From NCBI GenBank assembly GCA_008921705.1, contig VFFE01006813.1:412416-476415 (forward strand): a stretch of 64,000 nt of DNA. Direction: 5' to 3'. Below are positions 25,153-54,400 of this stretch, piece after piece (position 1 is the first letter of the stretch; the number at the start of each line of letters is the position of its first letter). Below the pieces are notes generated by a model that did no database searches, had not been told where the DNA came from, and saw only the letters and a list, made by a program, of their open reading frames with translations. The stretch is from Burhinus oedicnemus (lineage: Eukaryota > Chordata > Aves > Charadriiformes > Burhinidae). The translations under genes and the position numbers were made by a program.

Positions 25153-28100
25153 CAAAATAGTATATATTTTTGTTTCTCTACTAATGCAGCTTAAAACTTT
25201 CTTGAAGTTCAGGTAAAGTAAGCCTGGAACATAGGTGATTTTTTCTAGCTGTGAAGTGGAAGAATAGTTCTAACCTGTGCTTTCATTCCTATTTATGTTT
25301 TGGTGGCACTTTTTAGTTGTTCAGAAAGAACGTGATACAATACACAATTCATTTTATCTGGAGGGGGAACATATATAGAAAAAAAACTATTCACAAACTA
25401 CTACCAATTATTGGATCATTGTGCAATCTCTGTAAATCATACTGGTAATTATTGCAGACTCTCAACCTGCCTCTAGTATAGACATGTATACTCCATTTGA
25501 AGATATTATTCATATTATTCCTTTATTAGCCAATTAAAAAAATGAGAAAATAAGTATAAAATGCAACTTTTTGCTTGTTTATTTGAATGCTATATTATTA
25601 ACCCAACAGGGAGGAAAAGGAAATAGTTATTATGAGGATAGGCTCATACCAATGATAATAAATACTTTTACAAAATAAAATGCAAATGTGAAGTGTTTTC
25701 TGGAAATTTTTTAAGACTTTTTTAGCTTAGATTTTTCCTAGAATAGTTTTGTTTGAAATTAAATCTGCCCCAGACATGGCCAAAAATGTAACAGCCTGAA
25801 AACCTAAGTCACAAATTTATTATCATTATCCAAGCTGTAGAAAAAACATGTATTATTCTGACAAAATAACGCGAAATAGAAGTGTTTACATTTTCTAGTT
25901 TCTAGAATGTAATTTCTGAGATAACACTTTTTAATATAATAGTTTCAATCAGCTGGTGATCTTGAAGTTCTTTGAAGAACTGGATATCCAGAGATATAAA
26001 CTCCATTCCAAAAGGGAAATACACATTACGATAGAAACAATACATAAATACACAAAGATGTATGTGCAAGTAGGTGATTAAAAATTTATCTTGTATGTAT
26101 CTGTTGATTAAATGATTACCATTTAAACAAGGTAAATACAAATGTTGTAAAACAATGCAGGTTTAGTGCCAAGCACATATATATGAAATGCACTAAACGT
26201 GAAAACAGGGGTTTACAATCAATAAAAACCAACATACAGGTTTGTGGGTTTTTAAAATGTAAATTAAAGTAGATTCTATGCAGAGAAGAATTTTACAGTA
26301 TCTGGAGAACCTACTTACTACATTAAATAGCAAAATCCTTTAAATCTTTCCATTGTTGTGGTCTTTCCATGGACCTCTAAAATACTTTAGAAAGAACAGC
26401 CCCTCTAATACCAACAAACAGAGGCTTTTGGCATAAATATGAAAAATCTAAACATTTGGACACCAAAAACAGCTTCATGCCATGCTACAATACATTTTAC
26501 AGGATTTATAAACAGCAATTTTTAACTCAAAGCTTTTACTGAAACACCAATAAGAATGATGTTTTTCTTGTGATCTGAAAGCTCATTCCAACACTATCTC
26601 TTTTTAACTCTACAGTCAATACAGTAGCAGAAAATAAACCAGGAAATAAAATTAAAACCATAACCTGGCTTTTCTAAATAACTATTCCCCAAACCAGTCA
26701 TTCTACTTCTAATTCACTACCCCTCCTTCCCTTCTAGAAAACATTTCATGCCACGATAAAAAAACTAACTGCATTTGATTTTCTAACTACAGTCTAACAA
26801 GCTAGTTTGCAATCACTCATCACATAATAGACACCCTTCAAAACAAAGAAGTGATAGTAGACCACAACCAGATTTTCAGCCTGAAAAGAGGAACCAGTCT
26901 TAGAATGAAACAAAAGGTTTCATAAAACCATAGAGATGTAGGAGCTTGTATTCAACCTATGATCTCTTAAGAATGCACTGCTGCTTTAATGTATGCAGAA
27001 GTTGTTCCACCTGCTCTGCAAGTAGAATACTTGCTTAATAGATTCTATATTAAAACTGCAAGCAGTCACCACAGAAATTGCACATCATTATGTAACAGCC
27101 AGTAATCGATTACCAGATGCAGACATTGAACTGGATTTCTACTTTTGTTTTTCACAAAACAGCAAGAAAGCTTTTTACTCTTACATGGTACCTAAAATCT
27201 AGTACTTGTTCCTTTCCTGCCTTTCTTAAGGCTCTACAATTATCAGTCAATTATGCATTATAGTAAAATGACTTCAACTGCTGTTTAATTGTGAAAGTTT
27301 TTTTGATGTATGCTTCCCATTGAGAATTTTAATTATAGGGCAGAGATACAAATCCATAGTTGCTTCACTTCCCTTATCCCAATTATATGACCTACCCAAT
27401 ACATTCTTAACAGTTTTCTTTTTTTTTTTTTGAGATAGTAGAGCATCAAGAAATAGGCAGATTGTTCTCAAACTGTAGCACGGAGTCTTTAGAATTCACT
27501 ATTGTACATTTGATGCTCCAAATGTTACCCCCTTTTTACACAGTTCCATTTTTGTAAAACTGGGAAACACCATTACGCAAAGACTAAATCCTGAGTTTTA
27601 ATTCTTACAAAATAGAAGCCTGCTTTGTAGTGGTTTATGAAGAAGAAAGAGAAGCAAGAAATACCATACAGAAACATATCCACCATTCATCTAGAGTCCT
27701 GTCTGAAAAAATGACTGAACCATATACTTTAGAGGAAAGCCTAAAACTATTCATTGGTATGAAAAATTATAGTGTGACAGAAAAACTCCCTTCTTAGCCC
27801 ATCTGATAATTCCTTTATTCCCAAAGGGACAATGAGTAATAGGCTCTTGTAATTTTAATCTCAGTTACTATTGTTTAACTAGAAGTTGGGTGGTGGTGGT
27901 AGTGGTGGTTGTTTTGTTTGGGCTTTTTTTAATACATGTTTTCTTGCTACTGGATCTTACTTTGCTTGTCATTAAATGCCAGTTGTCTAATCTGTTGTCT
28001 GTAAGTTTTGCTTTTAGGTAAATAATGAGTGAAAGTATCTGATATATGTATCTTGCACTTTGTTTTACTTCATATCTATCACTATCCTTCTCAAATTAAG

Positions 28101-28689
28101 GTAGAATCCTTTATGCCCCATAAACTGGAATCCATTAGCTTTAGGAAGATTCTGCACAGGCAAAATGCTTAGCATAAAGAGAATATTTTACAAACATATA
28201 CACTGGAAATCCTGATCTTATTGTACTTTGCCTCGTAAAACCTGTATCTTAAGACCAGACAGATAGCAGAACAGGCTTAAACACCTCAATCCCTTACCTT
28301 CAAGTATGCCTGGGCCCAGAACAAATCAAGGATGATCATCCTCACTTGGTCACACCCAGATGATACCTCTTTCACTGTTGCCATATGACTGTAGCTGAAG
28401 ACTGGAGAGAGAAATCACCCACACATTCTAACCTGCAAGTCAAGCAGAACGCTAAGCAAGAACCTCTGGCAGTTCAAAATTTGCCTACCAGTTTGCCTCA
28501 CGTCATCGTTCCAATAGCTGTTTGCCCAAACCTGACTTTCATAATGCTTTACTGTACACATCCCTCTTCTGCTTTTCCTAACTTATCCTTTCCTAAACAA
28601 TCTCTTCCCGTCATCCTAAAGCCCCAGAAGAACACAATGAATTTGTTTTGATGCCATTGCACTGCTTACGGGGTATCGTTCTTCCCCAC

Positions 28690-28800
28690 AGTGAATCTGT
28701 CTTGTCTACTTGATCCTAAATTCTGTTAGATAGATTCTCTATGCTATTCTGTGTTTACACAATGCCCAATAAAGTATTAATTAAATAAATAATCACAATC
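28690..28800 (+). repeat. Possible ancient interspersed repeat end
   Basis: The block cttgatcctaaattctgttag...attctgtgtttacacaatgcccaataaagtattaattaaataaataa is reminiscent of the 3' end of an ancient reptile-wide repeat ('ctgtgtttgtacagcgcctagcacaat...aaataaataa'). The similarity is from memory and partial. Confidence 0.2.
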
Positions 28801-31614
28801 TTCATGGCCTTTTAATACACAAAAGAAAATCATATAGCCAAATTGAATATATATGCCTTATGACTTTTAAACTGGGTTTACTTACCCCTTGACAGTGACT
28901 GGATCTTTCTTCTTCTCTGAACTTACACAAATTCTGAATTAGCTCATTTTGTTTAAATGAAGTACAAAATAAAGGAGTCATTCTTAGCTACTTTCGTGTG
29001 GTCAAGCAGATCTCGGGTTGATTTCTACAACTCTGCAAAAGACATTAATTTCATTTTGTTTTCTAGATAGTAGAACAACAAATAAACAAAACTTAATAGC
29101 AGACTAAGTATTAAATCCTATGCAGTTGTTTTCAACCTTGGTGGCTGGTGGCACATTACTTTGTAATTTTCTGTTTAATTCCTTGACTAAATTCTTAAAA
29201 TGATAAACTAACAGAAAAGTGGAAATATTCTTTTAACGGGAGGCTATGTTTTTTTTGTTTCATTTACTTTTTTACCAGAAAAAGCAACTATGAAAATAAG
29301 AATAGCTATGTTTTCTAAGTTTGTTTGTTTAAAGGATAGGACAACAGAAATGACACAGTGGGCTGTATGTGAAATGGGCCCACATATAACATAGAAACTG
29401 TGGACTCAAATAGATTAAAAAACCCCTTGGGTATTTAAACCTGGGACTTAGAGCTTAAATAACACAGACAAGCTTAAATAACATAGACATAGAATTATAA
29501 ACCATGCAGCAAAGTGGGTGGCCAGAAAAATAAGTGGGTTGTCCTTATGTAGGTCCATCCAGTTATCTCAGTTTCCAAACATTAGATAATCTAAATTCTG
29601 AAGGGATACATGAGAAACTAAGTAATAGACATATGGGGTTTCACCGCTCTGTTTTTATACACATGAACACTGCTTTAAGAAATAGAGTTTACTTACTTTC
29701 CAAAGACAAGAGTTCAGCACACTAGAGTTTTATCAAAAAATTATATCATAGACATAGTAAGTAAAAGGGGACACTTCACTGCCTTAACACGATGCTGTCA
29801 TAAACTGCCAGAGGAAAAACAGAACCTGGCCACAGGGTTCTACAGAGTAAAATTGTGGTCTACAACATCACACCTTTTTTTTCTTTCCTTGCCTCCTACA
29901 CCCAATATTTTACTGCAAAAATACATTCAAGCCTTTTGTTAATTGAAATAATCAGTTTAGACAACTATGATCTCCTCTTGAGCATACAGCATATGTCTAT
30001 ACTAAAAATTTAAGCCAGTATATATAGAAAAGCAGAAGTCACTGCACATGTCTTGAAGCATACACTTGAACGTTAGTTTAATGCTACTATAAATTATCAT
30101 ATTAATTGTCTCATTGTATCTCATGGTCTAAATCTTCAAGTCATAGCTAGCAAATATGCCTCAAGATTCATTTTGCTAAAATACTGTAATTACTAAATTA
30201 AGAATCTTAAATTTGAGTAACGTATTAAATCTTACCTTGTCCTAAAGAAAGCAGGCATGTACGTAAGCAAGTAACAAATCATAGAAGTTATCTGCTCCTA
30301 AATTACTTTAGTTTTGTTTCAGAATAAAAACTCAATGTTACTTTTTTGGAACTTAAGCAAGTACAAGATCTGAGATTTATGCTGAAAGTAAAATTATCTA
30401 CAAAGCTACAAATGTAGAAGCTATATAAATATAGAATAATTCTTAAAACCCTACACTAGGGATCTTCTAGAAAACAATATACCCAGTCAACAAAAATCTA
30501 AACTAGCTTTCTCACTCTGATATGATACAAAAAGAATGGTATAAATTGTATCAGATTAGTATATTCTGGGTTACAAAATGATGTTCAGGTTCCTGTTTCT
30601 TGGTTTCCACTCCTATTCGGCATTACTTGCCCCTTTCTCTAATGCATTCCAGGAAGAAACCAAACTGTTTTGAATCACAGCTAATTCTCAGTCTGGATTA
30701 TTTTTGTAGCTTTAAAAAATGAAAAGAGAAACAGTAATTATGCTAAACAATTATGAAATTCTCCCAATTTTATTGTTTCTTTTTCATAAAAAAAATCAGC
30801 CATGACTTGTAAACAACTTACTACAAGTATTTTATTTTTTATTTCTCTTTTCAGCAGAGGAAAAGAACGTGCACAGCAGTTGCTTCCCAAATGAACATCC
30901 CAAATAGCACCTGTGCTCTGTAGCAATTCTTAATTTCAAATGTAAAATACAGTATCTGAATATATTAGCCTGAAACTCAAAATAAGGGTGAAAAAAGGAG
31001 TATGAGCACAGCCAAACTCAACAACTAAGGAGAACATTTAACAGAAAGCAAATTCAGGTATAGTAATAGTTTCAGTGACCATTGAACAGGTAGCAAAACT
31101 ACTTTACAGCTGAACTGAATTTTAGGTCCTATATGGCAATTGGGTCCAGGCAGATCCTCTCTTCACTGGAGCCAGCTCAGGCCACGCTCAGTACAGCAGG
31201 CGAGACACCTGGTTGCCAGGTGGAACCTAATTTTTATTTTCTCTTCCAACTCTGTTCTCTGGAATGCTGTGCCACCCTTTGGCCTTCAACTTCACTGGCA
31301 TTTTTTTGATAAATTGGTATGGCTTTCCCCTTGAATTCCAGCTAGAGCCAGCAGATAGCCAAATGTCCACATTTTTAGGACTTCAAAGCACTCTGAAGCC
31401 TCCTTCTCTCCATTTTAACAGAAAAAAAAAAAAAAGAAAGGGAGTTTCTCAGCAGCTTTTCCATTTTTGTCTAGCTATAAGTGAGAGAGCACAGCTCAAC
31501 TCCGGAGGAAGATGAGGAGCCGCTTCCCACCACCTAGGCAGGCCGCAACCCTGGGACTCGTGAGGAGAGCGGGCCGACCAACGTGCCTCGTAGACTTTAC
31601 GAGAACAGAGCTAC

Positions 31615-31734
31615 CTGGCCGCCACCGGAGCTGCGATGAGCACAGCCTCCCCAGAGGCCAGGCCGGATCGAACCGAACGAAGGGCGCTGACTCCACTAAG
31701 CCTCTACCGGCGGGAATCTCCTCAGCGCCCAACC

Positions 31735-31735
<1 letters not shown>
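31615..31735 (-). other. ZMYND8: Candidate non-coding first exon of ZMYND8
   Basis: On the minus strand a donor CCAG|gtagctctg lies at 31614/31615. An inverted CCAAT box (AGGATTGGCA, 31811-31820) sits about 80-100 bp upstream of the presumed start. The assignment rests on position, since ZMYND8 reads leftward from a CpG island in other vertebrates. The start, and even the choice of donor, are uncertain; TAG|gtggtggg near 31533 is an alternative. Confidence 0.3.
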
Positions 31736-48401
<16,666 letters not shown>

Positions 48402-51400
48402 TGTTGTATAATTTCCAAATTCCAATGTTATATCAATTAAATGAGTTAAATGGGACTTACGAAGATTCGGTAGAGTGAAATTTCATATTTCCGTTAGCAT
48501 ATATAAAAAACACTGGATAGAGTTATGTATGAAAGATGCAGAATCGCTTCTGAGATTTGGGTAGAGGTTTGAAAAATGCAGTTTCTTGGGAATTTTACCA
48601 CAGGCTGGCTCTCTTTCTGATCTTTATGTATTAGTTTCTACCACGAGGGGCTGAAGCTCTTCGCATTCAGAGATTACTAGCTGAGTCAGCATTAGCTGAA
48701 ACCAATTGGAAGATTGTGGACTGTAATGGTGCTCATAATGTTGTTTTTCCTTATCATTTCAGAGCAGCCTTTCCACTCTGAATTTAGCTGCAGATGCTTT
48801 TTTTCTTTTTCCAGTCTTGCATATCCTTCTCTCCTCTACAGATGAATAACTTCATTGCTTTTCTGTGTTGTTTTATGAAATTAGCGCAATTCTTAAGTTC
48901 CCAAGATGATTACAGTTTGGAGTAACAGAAGTGATACTGTAGTTTGACTTCATGTTTGCTTCAATTGAGCAAAACTAAGAATAGCACAGGCATTATAGCT
49001 CTCTGACTACATATGTGGAAAGATGTTGTATGTTGTTTATCTGTTTATCTTATTTCTAATTGCAAAAGTATTCACACTTGTAGAAGTATTCTGAAGGAGA
49101 GCTTGGGTTCCACTGAAGCCAGTAGATTAGTTGCAGGCATTAACCACAAGTCATTTCTTTAGTCTACTTGAACGCAAATAGACTCCTTTTGTTCCCCAGC
49201 TCTTAAGATGAGAATTCAGACTTGTTTGCCATTAATGTGTCTGTACAGTGGTTAGGCACGATTGGCGTAGGATCCCAACAGTATAGGAAAAGAATACATA
49301 TTTGAGGTTGTTAAGTGTGGAGAATTAATCAAGAAAATAGTCAAGTTCAGATTTAATTGGCAAAAGAAGGACTAGAAGTTAAGCGTACCATAAATCCTTC
49401 ATATACTGCTTTGTTCCATCTGTCCTGTTTTAGCTTCTCCGTGCTATGGCCTGATCTTCTTAAGCTAATGACAGACAAAGCTAGTAAGTGTGAAATGGCA
49501 GACTGTCTATGATAGCACATGTGTTACTGGTGTAATACTAAGAATGCTGTATAATAGGAAAAAAATCCTCAGGAATTGGCAAAAATTATTTAAGAAATAA
49601 TGGAGAACAACTAAATGAAGATCCAAGTTAAACTAAGATGTCACAGAAGAGACATTGACTAATAGTTAGTTAATTAGTAATTACTCAAAATATAAGAATT
49701 GTCAGTTGGCATTCTGAAGAGAGCTTGCCAACTGGGCCCACAAGTTTCTGTGCTGGTATGTTAATAAACAAACTGTTGAGGTAACAAAGTCTACAAACAA
49801 GATTATTCTGAATTTCTTACAGCAGAGAGTTGCAGAAAGATCTTGCAAACATGGAATAAGTAAAAAATGGCAAATTCCTAATTTGCAATGCAATTCCTAA
49901 ATTTCTAAGCTATGCAAAGTAATGCATNNNNNNNNNNNNNNNNNNNNTACTGTTGCCCCCCCCCCCCTTTTTTTTTTTCCTCAACTGTTTTTTTTCCTTT
50001 AATTTCGAACTGATGTGTCTTTAACTTCTTAGTCTACTTGGAAGATGTTCAGGGGAGGTGCTCAAACAATACTACAATGAATAACCTAACGGCTTTTTTC
50101 TTTCTTTCTTAACCTGTAGATAATAATTTATTTTAGTCTGACGCAAGGATTTTGTCTATGAAGGTATTAATTTGCTCCTTATGTGAACACTTTATCTGGA
50201 TATGATTTTAATATTAATATGATTATATTATTAAAAGATTGGTGGTATTTTTCTAAGTAACCCTCATAAATTTCATGAACTCATATTCTTCTTTGCTATA
50301 ACTTTCTTTCTGTGCAAATAGATTGTAGGAATATTACATTAATTCACGTAAGGCTATAAATTTCTACTGAAAATGTTTACCATGGAACTAGAATACATTT
50401 GCTTATATTTTTAATAAACTTGTATAATAATGAATGCTTCATTCGATAAAAGTATCATGTCTTGAGCAGTTTAGGTGAGATTCGCTTAGCCTTCAAGTAT
50501 TTCTCAGCATGCTGCTCACAAGACAATGTTTTCTTTGATGTATGCTGCAATTGTAAGCTTACAGTCCCTGTAGATTTCAATTTGTGCACACCGAAGTTAT
50601 CAGGCTTTCAAAAGTGGATCTAGAGAGTGGTTTAGGTGTCACTATCCAATTCTAGGCACATAAGACTAGACAATTTTGAATTTTAAAGATTTTTTTTTTT
50701 TTTCTGTCAGTATTATCAGAAAGTATGTTCCTAATACTGCCACTTGAATAAACTGATTGTGATCTTAAATAGTCTTATTGCGTGGCCATTTCAAAGAAGC
50801 TTGATTTTTTTTTTTTTTTTCAGTTTCAGAAAACTGTTTGCAACAAAAAGTTTGTATTAATTTATTTAAAAGACCATTCCTGTAAATTTCACAGTGTAAT
50901 TACTTTACAGATATCAAGGTAGTTCTATTGAATTTACAAATAAAGAAAACGAGCAGGTTGGTGTAGCAAATAGTTCTTTAACAAAAAAGCAAGTGTATGT
51001 GCTTTTAGAAGTAAACTGAATTAAGGCAGTGATTCTTATGATTTTTGTTTGTTTTTCATTGGTTTGCTAGTAGAGAGTCTGTTAAAGCTGCAATGTGAAG
51101 TGGTTGTTAAATCAGATGATGACGATGATTCGTTTAAATGTCATATTTCTTCTTTCTGGCTGAGTGAGAACAAGGAGTCAGGAGTAGAACTTGGGTGAAA
51201 ACAATGAATTCACAGGAGTACTTGCTTAGATGTATTTTAAGCAACTTCTTTCTTCTTGAAATTTATAAGATTAAGATGATTCTGAGCTTATCTCTGTAAT
51301 TACTTTTTTAAACTCCTTTTACACTGTGTAAATTAAAATTTGTTGGTTTGTTCCATGGTTAGAAAAAAACTGACACATTCAGGGATTGTTCCATGTGTTA

Positions 51401-54400
51401 AGCACAATATTTTATAGGGAAGGTATGAGACATAGGTCATCAACTATGAATTCCCAAATGCTTGAGAATTTCTTTGGAATTGCAGCTTTACAGAAACATT
51501 GCCAAAAATGTCTAATGTCTTTGCAATGACGTTTCTTTAACCAAATACTTAAATCAATTTCAAACCCCTCATGTCATAGCAAGAACCAAGGTCAATCCAG
51601 GCATCTCAATATAAAGTCAGTAAAACAAACTGCACAGTAGAATTTTCATACAGAAGTGCTTAGCTGAATAAGATCTAATTAAAGCCAAATCTAAGCCAAG
51701 GGTAATGAGTACTGCAAAGTCATGTTTATGTCACAGGGGATCTTCAAAGGTCTTAGAAATACAGTGCCATGCAACAGACAAGCCAGAAGGCCTGTGCTTG
51801 AGGTCTAGGATAAAGACTGCAGCGTGCAAGGGTTATGTCTGCTGGGGTTTGTCTTCTGGAGTTTTTTGGTTGTTGGTTGGTTGGGGTTTTTTTTTGTTTG
51901 TTTTATTTTTGTTATTTAACTATAGCTTTGTCAGTTTTTTTGAGAACTAAGCTGATTTTGTTTTTCCCTTTTTTTCAATACTATGAATGTTTACTAGAGT
52001 AACAATCAAGTTGGAACACTGATTTCTTCCTGTTTCAACCATGTAGCCTTTGCGAAGTTGCATAAAATCTGTCAGTGCTGCTGTTGAGGCATGTTCCCTA
52101 CTGATGTAATATTGTAATGAATGATCCTATTAAGCTCTACTTATATTTATTTTAAGATTTTAATTTATATAAATCATAAGACTTTCAGAGCAACTGTATG
52201 TTGCATCCTGTCACAATCTAATCGTAAACTTAATTCATATGTCAGAGGTCCTTTGCAAGCAGTCATGTGCACATTAAAATAGAAAATATTATTGTGCATC
52301 TGCTTTGTTGGGAAACCAGAATTAGGTCCTTTTAACCTTCCTCCCCTCCTAGTGGGTATGTAAGAGTTGTTTTATCTCCTGAATAGTCTTTTAAAGATAA
52401 AAGGAAGGGCATCTTTTAGGCAGTGCAGAAAAGCTTATGTTAAAAATCTGTATCTGTTTTGAACTGTATGATAGGAATGAACAAATTGTCTTGGTTTTAA
52501 AAGCACAGTAACAAAAAACCTTTAGCTGATACATTTTATGTTCTCTTCTTACCGAAGTTTTGAGTTGGGCACATGAAGTGGCATAGAGTGGAGGTTGTAT
52601 GGTGGCATAGCGATGTGGACAATAGCGTTGCTCTTGCCTGCTCCTGTTCAAGTCCACTAAAAACTGAAACCCTTCAGAGTAGCTTCTAAAAATGCAGGAT
52701 GTTGTCTGGGAGGTGGAGTTTTAAGCAAGTTCCGAAAAATGCTAGAATTTCTAAATTCTTGGTCTTGTTGAATACTGTGTAATTCTCTGTAAATAATTAA
52801 TTACTTCCGTTACTTTGGTAAATGAATTGGGATGGAGGAAGCAATGTTTCATCCGTATTCGTTTCTTAACATTAAAATGGGCTGCTGCATCAACTTAAAT
52901 TGAAAGCACATACGTACTGGCCTTTCTTAAACCATATGGATGTTGACTTTTGCCACAAAAAAATTCTAGTAGTTAAAGAAATGGGTAAAATGACACTGAT
53001 ATTGTAAACTGTGAAAATTTAGATGCTTAGCTTTAAGCCTCAGTAGCTGGAACTGAGCTTATGAATTTACTGACCTGAGAAAGAGAGAAATGTTTATAAA
53101 CTAATATTGTTGTAACATTTCTTTGTTACAATTATGCCCTAAAATTCTTATATATGGTTGCTCTTTCAGTGAAACCAGCAATGTACTCCAGATTACATTG
53201 ACTAGTGTGTGACTGTCTGATTGCCACAAATATACTGGTTTGGTTTTAATTGCCCTTAAGATGTATTTTTATTTCAGGTAATCAATTTATCTGCCCTTTT
53301 TCTGATTAAACAATTAGTGCTGAAATGTGGTGTTTTTTTTTTTTAAAAATGCATTAGGAAAAATGAATTTGCATAAATATAATTTAATCATTGTAGAAGG
53401 TAAAATTATGGTTCAGTGAAGGGCTGCTGAAAATATCATAGATTATTTTGTTGAAACACTACAGTTTGATTTGCATGTTTTGTTTTACGCTATGTTTTAC
53501 ATAAGGATTTGTTGATTATTTAATGTATAATCAATAATCCATAGCACAAGAGCCATGTTTTCAGTGTATGTAAGGTTCTGATTATTCACTTGATAAGATA
53601 TTGCTAAAGAAAACTTTTTCCATTTAAAAAAAAATAAAAGTAAAAGTCTCTAATGATGTCTTTCTGGTGCACCTCATTTTACTCTATAATTTTGTTTAAT
53701 TTCCTTTGTTGCCATTAAATAATCTGTTTCACTATTACGCTAAACCAGTTACTCTTGATAGTCTGGTCAGTTAGGCAGATTAGCCACGCAAACTGGATTA
53801 CTAGTCTAGGAAGAAGGTATGTATGTACTTTGGATTTATTTAAAAAAAAATAATCAAAATATACTCCAGTTCTTCAACATTTTTACCCATTTCCTGTCAG
53901 CGTTGGTTTTCTCTGCTGCTTATTCAGTGCCAGAACAACTTTTCTCTTCAGTCTCTGTGATGTCTATATGGTAATTTCAGGGTCTTTTGTACACCAGCTA
54001 TTCTCGCCAACTCTAGTCAAGCAGTCTGCAACTAATCTGCTGCAAACTATCAGTTAGTGTACAGAAAAAATATCAAAATAATAATACAGAAGTTAAAGCA
54101 AATTAAAATTTTATGGTCATCAAAAAGTGCTGGTTCAGCCCAAGAAAACCTGGTGGTAATGTGACAAACCTTAGTTCTTGCTTAACCTGGTTAGATCAGG
54201 GAACACAAAAATAAAATCTGTTTATGAATATATATAAAAAAAAAATCCAATACCAAAGATTTGGAGGGGAGATTTTAGGTTTTGGGGAGCAGACAGGGTT
54301 GTTTTCTTTTGTGTGGTCTGTTTCTAATTTGGGAAGGGAGGAAAGGATGGAAAGCTACTTCTGTCCCAGAGTATTATTGGAAAATGTCATAGCCTAGAAA

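Larger units (their letters stand above)
12191..31614 (-). other. ZMYND8: ZMYND8 first intron (inferred), no coding exon seen
   Basis: If ZMYND8 transcripts start in the CpG island at about 31.7 kb, this 19-kb stretch is intron 1. If they start only at 12.1 kb, it is intergenic. It is AT-rich. Apart from an old CR1 end (about 25017-25152), an LTR-like block (about 19371-19870) and poly-A, poly-T or poly-G tracts, I recognise nothing. A C-rich patch at 12870-12900 next to TTCGCCTGCC and TTAGTCGGCTGCAGCTGCAG is the only GC-rich spot and may be regulatory. Confidence 0.55.

Noticed and set aside
28886..28916. 31-nt minus-strand segment with a strong donor (gtaagtaaa)
   Set aside because: The acceptor is weak and the segment very short, so the evidence is too thin for an exon.
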